Below, one piece after another: positions 1-8,767 of a DNA stretch of 52,364 bases. Each line of letters opens with the position of its first letter. Position 1 is the stretch's first letter. The translations under genes and the position numbers were made by a program. Under the pieces are notes generated by a model that searched no databases, was not told where the DNA came from, and saw only the letters and a list, made by a program, of their open reading frames with translations. The stretch comes from an uncultured Bacteroidia bacterium (GTDB lineage: Bacteria; Bacteroidota; Bacteroidia; Bacteroidales; UBA932), in the NCBI GenBank assembly GCA_902780935.1, contig CACZHP010000022.1:1-52364 (forward strand), written 5' to 3'.

Positions 1-46
1 CGCAGAATCCTAGAGAAATTAAGTTGAACGAAATCTAACAGAGCAA

Positions 47-436
47 ATGGAACAGAAAAACGCCCTTGGAAGACGTAAATCAGCCGTCGCTCGTGTTTAT
101 CTCGCTGCCGGGAAGGGTAACATCACGATCAATGACCGTCCCCTTGATGAGTACTTCAAGGAAGGAGCTCTCCAGTACATCGTGAACCAGCCTTTCGCCG
201 TCACGAAGACAGAAGGTCAGTTTGACGTAAAGGTGAACGTGGTCGGCGGTGGCACCAAAGGCCAGGCGGAAGCTATCAGGCTCGGAATCTCCCGCGCCCT
301 GAGCGATCTCGACAGAGAGGCTTACCGTTCTGCCCTCAAGGCCGAAGGATTCCTGACCCGTGACTCCCGCGAAGTCGAGAGGAAGAAGCCTGGTCAGCCT
401 GGCGCGCGAGCCCGCTTCCAGTTCAGCAAGCGTTAG
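47..436 (+). CDS. rpsI: 30S ribosomal protein S9
   Basis: Small-subunit ribosomal protein whose C-terminal tail reaches the decoding region near the P-site tRNA. The 129-residue product is full length for the family. It opens with the typical [14 protein letters not shown] segment, carries the central [19 protein letters not shown] motif, and ends in the basic tail with [11 protein letters not shown]. Position 1 to 46 is only a short leader; in Bacteroidota rplM (L13) normally sits directly upstream, so the first bases are probably the L13-S9 gap. rpsB and tsf follow on the same strand, the usual order in the phylum. The start is supported by the family N-terminus. Confidence 0.98.
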   Translation: MEQKNALGRRKSAVARVYLAAGKGNITINDRPLDEYFKEGALQYIVNQPFAVTKTEGQFDVKVNVVGGGTKGQAEAIRLGISRALSDLDREAYRSALKAEGFLTRDSREVERKKPGQPGARARFQFSKR

Positions 437-529
437 TTTGCCGGAAGAGACCAGCTGTTTTATGTTTTTCGTACAGTCCGGTGCGACAAATCCGGCCCAC
501 TACTTTGGCAGGATGCCGAGACTGCGGAA

Positions 530-568
530 AATCCCGGAGACCGGAACAAAAACGCTACTTTCGGGATT
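530..568 (+). promoter_or_regulatory. Stem-loop in the rpsI-rpsB gap
   Basis: AATCCCG at 530-536 can pair with CGGGATT at 562-568 around a 25-base loop, about 40 bases before rpsB. No U-tract follows, so it does not look like an intrinsic terminator. A leader element for autoregulation by S2 is possible, but this is inference from one sequence. The rest of the 437-610 gap shows no gene. Confidence 0.3.
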
Positions 569-610
569 GATGTAAAGAGTTACAAACAGAAAAAATTAAT
601 TTTTGAGAAA

Positions 611-1483
611 ATGCCACGCGTAAATTTCCAAGAACTTCTTGATGCAGGCGCACATTTCGGCCACTTGGCCAGGAAATGGAACCCTAAGATGGCTCCCTAT
701 ATCTTCGACCAGAAGAACGGGATCCACATCATCGACCTGCACAAGACCATCGTCAAGATAGACGAGGCTGCCGACGCGATGAAAGAGCTTGCGCGCTCAG
801 GTCGCAAGATCCTCTTCGTAGCCACAAAGAAACAGGCTAAGGAGATAGTCGCCGAGAAGGCGGCGGCAGTCAACATGCCATCTATTACCGAGCGCTGGGC
901 GGGCGGTATGCTTACCAACTTCCCGACCATTCGCAAGGCTGTCAAGAAGATGAACACCATCGACAAGATGAAAGAAGACGGTACTTTCGAGAAGCTCGCC
1001 AAGAGAGAGCGTCTCCAGATCAACCGCCAGAGGGAGAAGCTTGAGAAGAACCTCGGTTCCATCAGGGACATGAGCCGTCTTCCTTCCGCCCTTTTCGTCG
1101 TCGATATCCAGAAAGAGGCCAATGCCGTCAAGGAGGCCAACCGTCTCAACATTCCGGTATTCGCAATGGTTGACACTTGTTGCGATCCCACGCCCATTGA
1201 TTATGTGATACCGGCCAATGATGACGCCACCAAGTCCATCGAGCTTGTTATGAATATCCTCTGCCAGGCCATCGAGGAAGGTCTGAGCGAGCGCAAGCTT
1301 GAGAAGGATAAGGAAGCCGCCGAAGAGACCGCTGAGGGAGAGGCCCTCGCCAATCCTACCGGCAAGAAGCTCCGCGCCCGTAAGAGCGCCAAGCCCGTTG
1401 ATGTGGCTGCCGAGGCCGCTCCTGCCGCTGAGCCCGTCGAGGCTCCCGCTGCTGAGCCCGTCGAAGAACCCAAGGCTGAATAA
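611..1483 (+). CDS. rpsB: 30S ribosomal protein S2
   Basis: Ribosomal protein S2, a late-assembling small-subunit protein needed for S1-type function and mRNA binding. The first 230 or so residues match the family: LLDAGAHFGH near the N-terminus, MAPYIFDQKNGIHIIDL, then FVATKKQA, ERWAGGMLTNF and the IPVFAMVDTCCDPTPIDYVIP segment. The product is 290 residues, longer than a typical S2 of about 240, because of a C-terminal tail rich in Ala, Pro, Glu and Lys with two near-identical AAEPVE units (residues about 262-290). Such low-complexity tails are common in Bacteroidota S2. tsf follows 19 bases downstream, so the two are almost certainly co-transcribed. Confidence 0.98.
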   Translation: MPRVNFQELLDAGAHFGHLARKWNPKMAPYIFDQKNGIHIIDLHKTIVKIDEAADAMKELARSGRKILFVATKKQAKEIVAEKAAAVNMPSITERWAGGMLTNFPTIRKAVKKMNTIDKMKEDGTFEKLAKRERLQINRQREKLEKNLGSIRDMSRLPSALFVVDIQKEANAVKEANRLNIPVFAMVDTCCDPTPIDYVIPANDDATKSIELVMNILCQAIEEGLSERKLEKDKEAAEETAEGEALANPTGKKLRARKSAKPVDVAAEAAPAAEPVEAPAAEPVEEPKAE

Positions 1484-1502
1484 TTTTAAAAAAGAACGAC
1501 TT

Positions 1503-2495
1503 ATGGCTATTACCGCACAAGACGTCATGAAGCTCCGGAAGATGACCTCCGCCGGTATGATGGATTGCAAGAACGCCCTTAACGAGGCTAACGGCAATTT
1601 CGAGGAGGCTGTCAAGATCATCCGTGAGAAGGGTAAGCTCGTGGCTGCCAAGAGGGCTGACCGCGAGACCACCGAGGGTGCTGTCCTTGTCCGTACCAAC
1701 GGCGACAAGGCCATCATCGTCTGCCTTGGCTGCGAGACCGATTTCGTCTCCGCCACTCCTGATTTCAAGGCTCTCGCCGCTGAGATCGCCGATGCCGCCA
1801 TCGCCGCTTTCCCGGCCGACGCGGAAGGCCTCAAGGCTTGCAAGTGCTCCAACGGCCACACTGTCGAGGAGGAGATCTCCGCCCAGACAGGTAAGACCGG
1901 TGAGAAGCACATTCTCGCATATTATGCCGCTCTCGAGGCTCCGTTCGTGGGACAGTATGTCCACTTCAACGGCAAGCTCGGCGCCATCGTTTCTTTCAAC
2001 AAGGTCGTTCCCGAGGATCTCGGCAGGGCTATCGCCCAGCAGATCACCGCTATGAACCCTGTCGCTGTCTCCGAGGCCGACTGCCCTGCTGAGGTGATTG
2101 AGAACGAGCGTGCCGTCGCTATCCAGAAGACTAAGGACGAGCAGGTCCAGAAGGCTGTTGACGCCGCCCTGAAGAAGGTCGGAATCAACCCCGCCCATGT
2201 GGACAGCGAGGATCACATCGAGTCCAACACCGCCAAGGGTTGGATCACCCCTGAGCAGGCCGCCCAGGCTCGTGAGATCATCGCCACCGTGAGCGCTGAG
2301 AAAGCCGCCAACCTTCCCGAGCAGATGGTCCAGAACATCGCCAACGGCCGTGTCCAGAAGTTCCTCAAGGAGAACACCCTTGAGAACCAGGACTTCGTCC
2401 AGTCCGATGAGAAGATCTCTGTCGCCGACTACATCAAGTCAGTTGACAAGGACGCTAAGGTCGTCGCTTTCCGCCGCTACTCCCTGAACGACTAA
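1503..2495 (+). CDS. tsf: Elongation factor Ts
   Basis: Nucleotide exchange factor that releases GDP from EF-Tu during translation. The N-terminal UBA-like domain is clear (VMKLRKMTSAGMMDCKNAL), followed by the TDFV-type EF-Tu contact motif in GCETDFVSA. The start at 1503 gives MAITAQDVMKLR and 330 residues; an upstream in-frame extension from 1299 only reads through the end of rpsB in another frame and is not real. Codon use is highly biased (AAG, AAC, CTC, GCC), as expected of a highly expressed gene. The operon ends at the terminator just downstream. Confidence 0.97.
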   Translation: MAITAQDVMKLRKMTSAGMMDCKNALNEANGNFEEAVKIIREKGKLVAAKRADRETTEGAVLVRTNGDKAIIVCLGCETDFVSATPDFKALAAEIADAAIAAFPADAEGLKACKCSNGHTVEEEISAQTGKTGEKHILAYYAALEAPFVGQYVHFNGKLGAIVSFNKVVPEDLGRAIAQQITAMNPVAVSEADCPAEVIENERAVAIQKTKDEQVQKAVDAALKKVGINPAHVDSEDHIESNTAKGWITPEQAAQAREIIATVSAEKAANLPEQMVQNIANGRVQKFLKENTLENQDFVQSDEKISVADYIKSVDKDAKVVAFRRYSLND

Positions 2496-2516
2496 AAGAT
2501 CAGCGCTATATTGAAG

Positions 2517-2549
2517 AATCCCGACTCGTACAGAGCCGGGATTTTTTTT
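2517..2549 (+). terminator. Intrinsic terminator after tsf
   Basis: AATCCCG (2517-2523) pairs with CGGGATT (2537-2543), and inner CTC (2525-2527) pairs with GAG (2533-2535). A run of eight T begins at 2542. It lies 22 bases after the tsf stop and closes the rpsI-rpsB-tsf transcription unit. Confidence 0.9.
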
Positions 2550-2611
2550 ATTTTTATCCTTTGGATAATTTTTTTACTCCTTTTGATAATAACTCTTAAT
2601 CCGCCATTCAT

Positions 2612-2619
2612 TATATTCG
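2612..2619 (+). promoter_or_regulatory. Candidate -7 box for the first susCD operon
   Basis: TATATTCG is one base away from the Bacteroidota -7 consensus TAnnTTTG and lies 67 bases before the SusC start, inside the AT-rich 2550-2685 gap. A TTTTG at 2581-2585 is 26 bases upstream, a little too far for a standard -33 element, so the call is weak. Confidence 0.35.
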
Positions 2620-2685
2620 TGGCTAAAAAAGTGAGTTTAATAACCATTTAAGTCCAATATTTACTCAATTAACCATTCAAATCTG

Positions 2686-5600
2686 ATGAAAAGTAAAATT
2701 ATCGCAACCTTGATCTGCGTTTTCGTGACTATGGCCGCTTTTGCGCAGAATAGGGTTACCGGTGTTGTCAAGGACAATGTCGGTCCTCTTGCAGGGGCAA
2801 GCGTAGTTGAGCAGGGCACAAAGAATGGCGTTGTTACCGACCAGAACGGTAACTTCTCCATCACTGTCAAGCCCGGCGCGACTCTTGAGATCGCTTGTCT
2901 GGGTTATGAGACGCAACTTATCCCTGTTGGTAACAGAAGTCAGTTTGACATTACCCTCCAAGAGGATAAGGAGATGCTTGATGAGGTGGTTGTCACCGCT
3001 CTTGGTATAGCCAAGGAGAGTAAGAAGCTCGGATATTCCGTAGCCACCATCAAGGCGGATGAATTGGTGAGCAAAGGTTCGACCAACCTTGCTACCGCCC
3101 TTTACGGTAAGGCCTCTGGTGTCCGCATCCAGAACACCCAGGGTGGTGCCGTCGCCGGCGTGTCAATCACTGTCCGCGGTCTCTCCTCCATCAATGGTAA
3201 TACCCAGCCGCTCGTCATCCTCAATGGAGTTCCGATCCGTAACGGTAACTCAGGCTCCTCAAACTCTACGAGCATGGATTACGGTAGCATCGGTATCGAC
3301 GGTGGAGTCCGTGCCAACGGTCTCGTTGACATCAACCCTGAGGACATTGAGGAGCTCACAATCCTTAAGGGTGCCGCCGCTACGGCCCTTTACGGTTCAG
3401 AGGCAGCTAACGGCGCTATTGTCATCACTAGCAAGAAGGCTAAGGGATCAGGTGTCACTATCGATTTCAACGCTAGCTATCAGCTTAATATGGTAGCCTA
3501 TGTCCCTGACATCCAGACCAAGTACGGTCCTGGCACCGGTTACGGCGACTGGACAAACGAGATGATCAGCAACAACGGTTTCCGCGTTGATGGCGCTACC
3601 GGTAAGCTCTACCCCGCCTACAGCAACTACCAGTGGGGTCCCGCTTACGACGGCAGGGAAGTCCTGTATGTCGATGGTTCGACACGCGCGTATTCCCCCA
3701 TCAGCTCCAAGCCTTGGACAGAGCTCTTCCGCAACGGTTCAGACCAGGTTTACAACTTCGCTATAAACCAGTCGAGCAACAACGCTACCACCAGGTTCTC
3801 ATACACTTATCTCAATGAGCTCCCGAACGCGTTGTCCGGATCGTTCGACAAGCACAATTTCAATGTTGTGGGTACCTTGAGGTATAACGACAATCTTTAC
3901 CTTGACTACACCGCCAACTATATCACCCAGCACATCATCAACCGTTCACAGGCTTCGATCAGCATCTATGGCGGTTATGGCAACATGTTCGGCGCCTTCC
4001 TTGACGTACCTCTCATCAAAAAGATGTACAAGACCAGCCTGGGCTACAAGAACAACGACATGGGTGTCGGCCCCACTCCCGACGAGGCCTTCAAATACGG
4101 CTCCGACGGATTCGTCAATGGTGTTCGCGAACTCCTTTGGAGCATCAATGAGCATCACAGTGACGAGCTTGAGCAGCGTCTGATCGGAAGCGTGGCTCCT
4201 ACTTGGAAGATAGCTCCCTGGCTGACCGCGAAGGTTCGTGTCGCTACTGACTTCACCACTTCGAAGACTACCAACACCAGCAACTCCGCGTTCCCTTCTG
4301 CCGCGAGTTCCAACAGCTCCAGCGGTGGTTACTCAACGCTGTCAAAGTCCTATCAGGTGCTATATGGTGATGCCATGCTGATGTTCGACAAGAAGATCAC
4401 CGATAAGATAGGCCTCACCGCCACAGCCGGCTGGCAGGCTCGTTCCGAGAATATGCACAGCATGAACTTCGGCACCAGGGACGGTCTCATGATCGAGAAC
4501 CTCTTCATGATCGGTAACTCCTACAGGACTATCGATATCAACAACAACAACGAGACCAAGATGCAGCTCCTTAAGACCGCCTTCCTCGGGACTCTCGGAT
4601 TCTCATATTCCGACTACCTCTTCCTTGAGTTGACAGGCCGTCAGGAGAAATCCTCAACCCTCCCCAGGCACAGCCGCAGCTACTTCTATCCTTCAGCCAG
4701 CTTGAGCTTCCTCTTCACCGACGCCTTCGAGATGCCTTCATGGTATGACTACGGAAAGGTCCGCGCTTCCTACGGTATCGTGGGTAACGCCCCTGAGGCT
4801 TACGCCGCCAATATGGCCTACTCATTCGGAAGCGGTCCTGGTTGGAGCTACAACCAGGTTCCCGCCAACCTCGGAAACGACAACCTCCGTCCTGAGAAGA
4901 CCCAGGAGTTCGAGGTAGGTATCGAGAGCAAGTTCTTCAACAACCGCTTGGGCTTCGAGGTTACCTACTACAACAAGAAGATCTCCGACATGCTCCTCCG
5001 TACCGAGCTTGCTCCTTCGAGCGGTAGCTCCACGATGTGGGTCAACTCCGGTGAGATGCGCAACAAGGGTCTTGAGGTTTCCGGCCATGTGACACCTCTC
5101 CTTTCAAGGGACTACAGCTTGGACATCAACACCAACCTCGGTTTCAACAGGAACGAGATCCTCTCCCTCGTCGAGGGTATCAACTTCATCGAGACAGCTG
5201 ACTACGCCAAGACAGGTAAGAACTACTCCTATGTCGGCAGGCCTATGGGTGACTTCTACACGGCTGCCAACAAGGTCGTTGAGGATGGCCCCTACAAGGG
5301 ACGCAATATCGTCAACAATGACGGTAACTATGTGATGACAGACGACTACGTGCTTGCTGGAAATGCCATGCCTAAGGTGGTCGGAGGTCTTGGTCTGTCC
5401 GCCACTTTCAAGGGATTCGGCATCGATGTGATGACTGACTTCAGGTTTGGCGGTTATATCGCCAACAACTGCTACCGCTACACCATGACGACCGGTGTCA
5501 ACCCCGACACTGAGAACCGTGAGGGTGAGGGCTTCTACCCTTACACCTATAAGAATGGTGTCACCGCCAAAACAGGTATCATCCTTGACGGTGTCGTCTC

Positions 5601-5967
5601 CGACGGCAACGGTGGCTGGAAAGAGAATGACAAGGTCATAGCTTACGAGGACTACATCACCAGCAAGACCGCTTGGGGAATCGCCCCCGGTGTCCCTAAC
5701 GGTACCTACGATTTCTTCAAGAACAACTGGTGGAAGCTCCGTGAGATCAGCCTCTCCTACAACTTCACCAGGAATGTCATCAAGAGTGACTTTGTCAAGA
5801 ACCTGACCCTGTCAGTGTACGGACGCAACCTGTTCTACTTCTACAAATCCATCCCTAACTACGATCCTGAGACCAGTAATGGTACAGACTGGAAGAGCCA
5901 GTTGGAGATCGGTGGATCCGCCTCGCCTACCCGTTCGGTCGGTGTCTCTCTCCGCGCTACATTCTAA
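2686..5967 (+). CDS. SusC-family TonB-dependent outer-membrane transporter
   Basis: Outer-membrane beta-barrel that imports a bound ligand with energy from TonB. A signal peptide ends near residue 20 (AAFA before QNRVTG). A carboxypeptidase-regulatory-like domain follows (about 22-95), then a TonB-box-like DEVVVTALG near 99-107, a plug domain with the family motifs VRGLSSI and ILKGAAATALYGSEAANGAI, and a barrel ending in aromatic RATF. The length of 1093 residues is typical. The SusD partner starts 32 bases downstream. No glycoside hydrolase is attached to this pair, so its ligand cannot be predicted; the SusD type hints at RagAB-like systems, which may carry peptides or glycans. Codon use is as biased as in tsf, suggesting high expression. 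Confidence 0.95.
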   Translation: MKSKIIATLICVFVTMAAFAQNRVTGVVKDNVGPLAGASVVEQGTKNGVVTDQNGNFSITVKPGATLEIACLGYETQLIPVGNRSQFDITLQEDKEMLDEVVVTALGIAKESKKLGYSVATIKADELVSKGSTNLATALYGKASGVRIQNTQGGAVAGVSITVRGLSSINGNTQPLVILNGVPIRNGNSGSSNSTSMDYGSIGIDGGVRANGLVDINPEDIEELTILKGAAATALYGSEAANGAIVITSKKAKGSGVTIDFNASYQLNMVAYVPDIQTKYGPGTGYGDWTNEMISNNGFRVDGATGKLYPAYSNYQWGPAYDGREVLYVDGSTRAYSPISSKPWTELFRNGSDQVYNFAINQSSNNATTRFSYTYLNELPNALSGSFDKHNFNVVGTLRYNDNLYLDYTANYITQHIINRSQASISIYGGYGNMFGAFLDVPLIKKMYKTSLGYKNNDMGVGPTPDEAFKYGSDGFVNGVRELLWSINEHHSDELEQRLIGSVAPTWKIAPWLTAKVRVATDFTTSKTTNTSNSAFPSAASSNSSSGGYSTLSKSYQVLYGDAMLMFDKKITDKIGLTATAGWQARSENMHSMNFGTRDGLMIENLFMIGNSYRTIDINNNNETKMQLLKTAFLGTLGFSYSDYLFLELTGRQEKSSTLPRHSRSYFYPSASLSFLFTDAFEMPSWYDYGKVRASYGIVGNAPEAYAANMAYSFGSGPGWSYNQVPANLGNDNLRPEKTQEFEVGIESKFFNNRLGFEVTYYNKKISDMLLRTELAPSSGSSTMWVNSGEMRNKGLEVSGHVTPLLSRDYSLDINTNLGFNRNEILSLVEGINFIETADYAKTGKNYSYVGRPMGDFYTAANKVVEDGPYKGRNIVNNDGNYVMTDDYVLAGNAMPKVVGGLGLSATFKGFGIDVMTDFRFGGYIANNCYRYTMTTGVNPDTENREGEGFYPYTYKNGVTAKTGIILDGVVSDGNGGWKENDKVIAYEDYITSKTAWGIAPGVPNGTYDFFKNNWWKLREISLSYNFTRNVIKSDFVKNLTLSVYGRNLFYFYKSIPNYDPETSNGTDWKSQLEIGGSASPTRSVGVSLRATF

Positions 5968-5999
5968 TAGCATAAACGCATTAATATAGAGAATAGAAT

Positions 6000-7766
6000 A
6001 TGAAAAAGATATTGATATATACCGCTTTGTTTGCCTCAATGTTTCTCGCTTTCAGCGGGTGCAGCGAGGAGGAATACGACAGCAGGTACAAGGATCCGTC
6101 AAAGGTCTCTGAGGCTACCCTCGACAAGCTGATGCCGGGATGTATGCTTTTGGCCAATGACTGGGCCTGCTCAACTTACGGGCGTTATTTCGGTTATGAG
6201 CCTCAGCTCATGCTTAAGCTCTCCAACCAGCTCGGTCTCACTCTCGACCCTGGTATCTACTATCATGACGAGTATGAGGACTATGGCCAGCCGTACAACA
6301 ACTATCCTACGATGGTCACCAACTTAAGGAAGATGGAGCAGCTCTACGACGAGCTTCCCGATGCGGAGAAGCCCGCCAACGAGGCCTATCTTCTCGCCGC
6401 CAAGACCCATCTTTACGGTATGATGATCTATCTCATCTGCGAGTACGACGACATCCCTTACAGCGAGATCGGTCAGGTGGCTCTCACAGGTGACATCGCT
6501 TACGCCAACCCTCATTATGACAATGGCCAGAAGCTCTTCGAGATGATCCTTGACGAGCTTGGAGAGATCCAGGCCAAGTTCGCTTCCTGCCAGAAGCCTT
6601 CAGCTTTCGCCAGCCAGGATTTCATCAACCACGGCGATTTTGACAAGTGGCGCCGTTACGCCAACTCGCTTCGTCTCCGCGGCGCGCTGAGGGTCTCCAC
6701 CCAGGGACCTTTGGCCTCCAAGGGACAGCAGATCATCAGGGAGATCCTTGACGGGAACCTTCCTATAGTTGAATCTATCGACCAGAATATCCAGATCGCC
6801 CGCCAGACTTCAGGTCCGCTGAACATCAATGGTGGTTCCGGATTTGACTGGCATAACCTTCAGACCGCCAGCGCCGAGGTTATCAATCGTATGATGAAGG
6901 CAGGTGACGGCGGCAAGTGGGTTGAGGGCCAGGACGATCCCCGTCTTCCTCTCCTCTACTGCCTCGCTACTGCCAATGGTGAGTATCCTGTCGCGACTGC
7001 TGCCGAAGAAGAGGTGAAAGATCCTCTCAAGGCCGGAAAGGCTGTCCCCAGCGTTTTCCGCGGCGCCAGCGCCAACACCGATTATGACACCTATCAGACA
7101 ATGTTCTTCACCCGTATGAACAGGGCGTATTACTCACGTATCCGCAAGAAGGGCTTCTTCTGGGAGAACCAGAACTGGGATCACCAGATCATCTCCTCCT
7201 ATGAGATGTGGTTCATCAAGGCCGAGGCTTACCAGCGCGGCTGGGCCAACGGAGACGCTAAGGCCGCTTTCACAAGGGGTATAAGCGAGTCCATCAACTT
7301 CTTGTTCAAGTGCCAGAACAACCGTTCACAGACTGAGCTTGACAATACTGATGGCGACTACCTGAACGGTACGCAGCAGCGTGCGGTCATCAACCCTGAC
7401 CAGAGCATCTACAACGCTGAGTGGATTGCCAACTTCGCCAACGACAGGTGGACAACCCATATTGACGGCACTCCTTACGCCGGTGGCGAGATCGAGGCTA
7501 TCCTTGAGCAGAAGTGGATCGCTTTCTGCTTCCTCCACGGAGGTGAGCAGTGGAGTGACATGCGTCGTACCGGGTATCCCCGCATGTACTATCCGGCCGA
7601 TCACGACAACAACGCCTTGACCCCTTATCCTTGCAACAGGCTTCGTTATGTCGCAAAGGAGCGCTCCTACAACTCCAACTTCAAGGAAGAGGTTGGCGCT
7701 CATGACAATTACTCCGATGTCCTCTTCTGGGCAAAGGCCGATTGGCATGATGGCCCTACCTATTAA
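6000..7766 (+). CDS. SusD/RagB-family nutrient-binding outer-membrane lipoprotein
   Basis: Surface lipoprotein that caps the SusC barrel and binds ligand. The lipobox AFSGC puts the lipidated cysteine at residue 21. The body of 588 residues has the helical SusD-like fold signature: YLLAAKTHLYGMMIYLICEYDDIPYSE (a TPR-like helix pair ending in the family IPYSE motif), the KWRRYANSLRLR segment, and EIEAILEQKWIAFCFLHGGEQWSDMRRTGYP near the C-terminus. This pattern fits the SusD-like_2 branch rather than classic SusD. It is the second gene of a two-gene operon with the upstream SusC and is followed by a strong terminator. Confidence 0.93.
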   Translation: MKKILIYTALFASMFLAFSGCSEEEYDSRYKDPSKVSEATLDKLMPGCMLLANDWACSTYGRYFGYEPQLMLKLSNQLGLTLDPGIYYHDEYEDYGQPYNNYPTMVTNLRKMEQLYDELPDAEKPANEAYLLAAKTHLYGMMIYLICEYDDIPYSEIGQVALTGDIAYANPHYDNGQKLFEMILDELGEIQAKFASCQKPSAFASQDFINHGDFDKWRRYANSLRLRGALRVSTQGPLASKGQQIIREILDGNLPIVESIDQNIQIARQTSGPLNINGGSGFDWHNLQTASAEVINRMMKAGDGGKWVEGQDDPRLPLLYCLATANGEYPVATAAEEEVKDPLKAGKAVPSVFRGASANTDYDTYQTMFFTRMNRAYYSRIRKKGFFWENQNWDHQIISSYEMWFIKAEAYQRGWANGDAKAAFTRGISESINFLFKCQNNRSQTELDNTDGDYLNGTQQRAVINPDQSIYNAEWIANFANDRWTTHIDGTPYAGGEIEAILEQKWIAFCFLHGGEQWSDMRRTGYPRMYYPADHDNNALTPYPCNRLRYVAKERSYNSNFKEEVGAHDNYSDVLFWAKADWHDGPTY

Positions 7767-7790
7767 TAATAGAATAGGTTAATAAAATAT

Positions 7791-7825
7791 AAGCGCCGGC
7801 TCCTGAAGGAGCCGGCGCTTTATTT
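7791..7825. terminator. Bidirectional intrinsic terminator
   Basis: A perfect 13-bp inverted repeat (7791-7803 with 7808-7820) forms a GC-rich hairpin with loop TGAA. T-rich sequence follows on both sides (tttatttat on the plus strand; ttatattttatt on the minus strand). It would end the first susCD operon and also the minus-strand small RNA arriving from 7924. Confidence 0.92.
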
Positions 7826-7924
7826 ATAGTCGCTTGATACAGCATAAATGAAATACACCGCATGCTTCGCAGCAGGCGGTGTACCAATTCTAACCTAAAA
7901 CTTAACCTATGAAAAAACTATTCG
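7791..7924 (-). ncRNA. Candidate small RNA, Bacteroidales-1-like
   Basis: An intergenic minus-strand transcript of about 134 nt is predicted between a consensus promoter (7929-7961) and the bidirectional terminator. On the minus strand, UACACCGC (7883-7876) pairs with GCGGUGUA (7861-7854), and an inner UGCU/AGCA helix is capped by GCGA, a GNRA tetraloop. The tetraloop supports the minus orientation. The single-stranded 5' part, CATAGGTTAAGTTTTAGG, is from memory a widely conserved sequence in Bacteroidales intergenic regions. I think it belongs to the Bacteroidales-1 RNA class (suggested elsewhere to be 6S-like), but family membership needs a covariance-model search. No convincing protein is encoded here. 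Confidence 0.6.
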
Positions 7925-7928
7925 AATG

Positions 7929-7961
7929 CAAATATAACAATTTTTATACCAACCACCACAA
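7929..7961 (-). promoter_or_regulatory. Promoter of the small RNA
   Basis: On the minus strand, TTG (7961-7959) is followed after 22 bases by TATATTTG (7936-7929), a perfect match to the Bacteroidota -7 consensus TAnnTTTG. Transcription would start near 7924 and run left into the hairpin region. Confidence 0.65.
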
Positions 7962-8001
7962 TAATCGAGTGTCAAAACGGATTTTTTTGTATCAAAACGG
8001 C

Positions 8002-8757
8002 CTACTTGTTGACTCTCACGACGTCGTGCCAGCCGTTTTCCCTGGCGATCTCGGCTGTCTTGCCGGACGGTTTGATCGTCTCGATGCGGACATCCATCAC
8101 AGGTTTGTCCCTGTTGTCAGTGGCGACTTGGGCGATCCTGTCGATGATGTCAAGCCCCTTGATGGTCTCTCCATAAACGGTGTAGCCTCCGTCAAGTTGG
8201 GCGCATGCCTTCTCGTTCTGGACAATGTAGAACTGCGAGCCGGATGATTCTTTCATCGGATTGGCCACGTCGCCTTTACGGGCAGCCGCGAGGGCTCCTT
8301 TCTTATGTGTATATTCCTTCACGAACTCAGCTGGGACCGTGTAGCCGGGGCCACCCTGGCCATATCTGGCCACCTGCTGAGGATCCTTTGTCAGGGGGTC
8401 TCCACCCTGGATCATGAACCCGTTAATCACGCGGTGGAAGAGAAGCCCGTCATAGAATCCCGTGAGGGCGAGTTTCTCGAAATTGTCCCTGTGTTTCGGA
8501 GTCTTGCTGTAGAGTTTTACCGTGATTGTTCCCATGCTGGTCACAATGTCGAATTCCGGTTCTTCCGGAAGCTTTTTCATTAGCTCCATGGCCTTTTTCT
8601 CTTTTGTTTCCTTAATCTTCTTCGTGGCCGCTATCGAGTCCTGGCGAGCCTGCTCCGCGGCTGCCGCGGCAGCCGCCTTCTTGGCTGAGTTGTTGCAGCC
8701 GAACACGATCGTGGCAGCGGCGGCCACGGTCAGGACTTTGAACATTAGATTTCTCAT
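8002..8757 (-). CDS. Cyclophilin-type peptidyl-prolyl isomerase lipoprotein
   Basis: Catalyses cis-trans isomerisation of proline peptide bonds, here probably on envelope proteins. Using ATG at 8757 the product is 251 residues; a TTG start two codons upstream is less likely. The lipobox VFGC places the lipid cysteine at residue 21, followed by an Ala- and charge-rich linker up to about residue 68. The cyclophilin domain fills the rest: VTSMGTITVKLY, the FHRVINGFMIQGGDP active-site segment with the catalytic Arg, and GSQFYIVQN further on. It lies ten bases after the GH20 gene on the same strand, so the two are probably co-transcribed, although no functional link is evident. Confidence 0.93.
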   Translation of the reverse strand: MRNLMFKVLTVAAAATIVFGCNNSAKKAAAAAAAEQARQDSIAATKKIKETKEKKAMELMKKLPEEPEFDIVTSMGTITVKLYSKTPKHRDNFEKLALTGFYDGLLFHRVINGFMIQGGDPLTKDPQQVARYGQGGPGYTVPAEFVKEYTHKKGALAAARKGDVANPMKESSGSQFYIVQNEKACAQLDGGYTVYGETIKGLDIIDRIAQVATDNRDKPVMDVRIETIKPSGKTAEIARENGWHDVVRVNK

Positions 8758-8767
8758 ATCCAATTAT

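Noticed and set aside
1299-1502. Longer N-terminal version of EF-Ts
   Set aside because: The extension lies inside rpsB in another frame. The family N-terminus begins at 1503.
797-1912. Minus-strand reading frame of 371 codons opposite rpsB and tsf
   Set aside because: It crosses two real genes and the gap between them, and its composition mirrors their biased codons.
7909-8247. Plus-strand reading frame of 112 codons starting MKKLFECKYNNFYTNHH
   Set aside because: It overlaps the small RNA promoter and runs antisense through the C-terminal half of the cyclophilin gene. The residues after the first 30 are just the complement of that gene.
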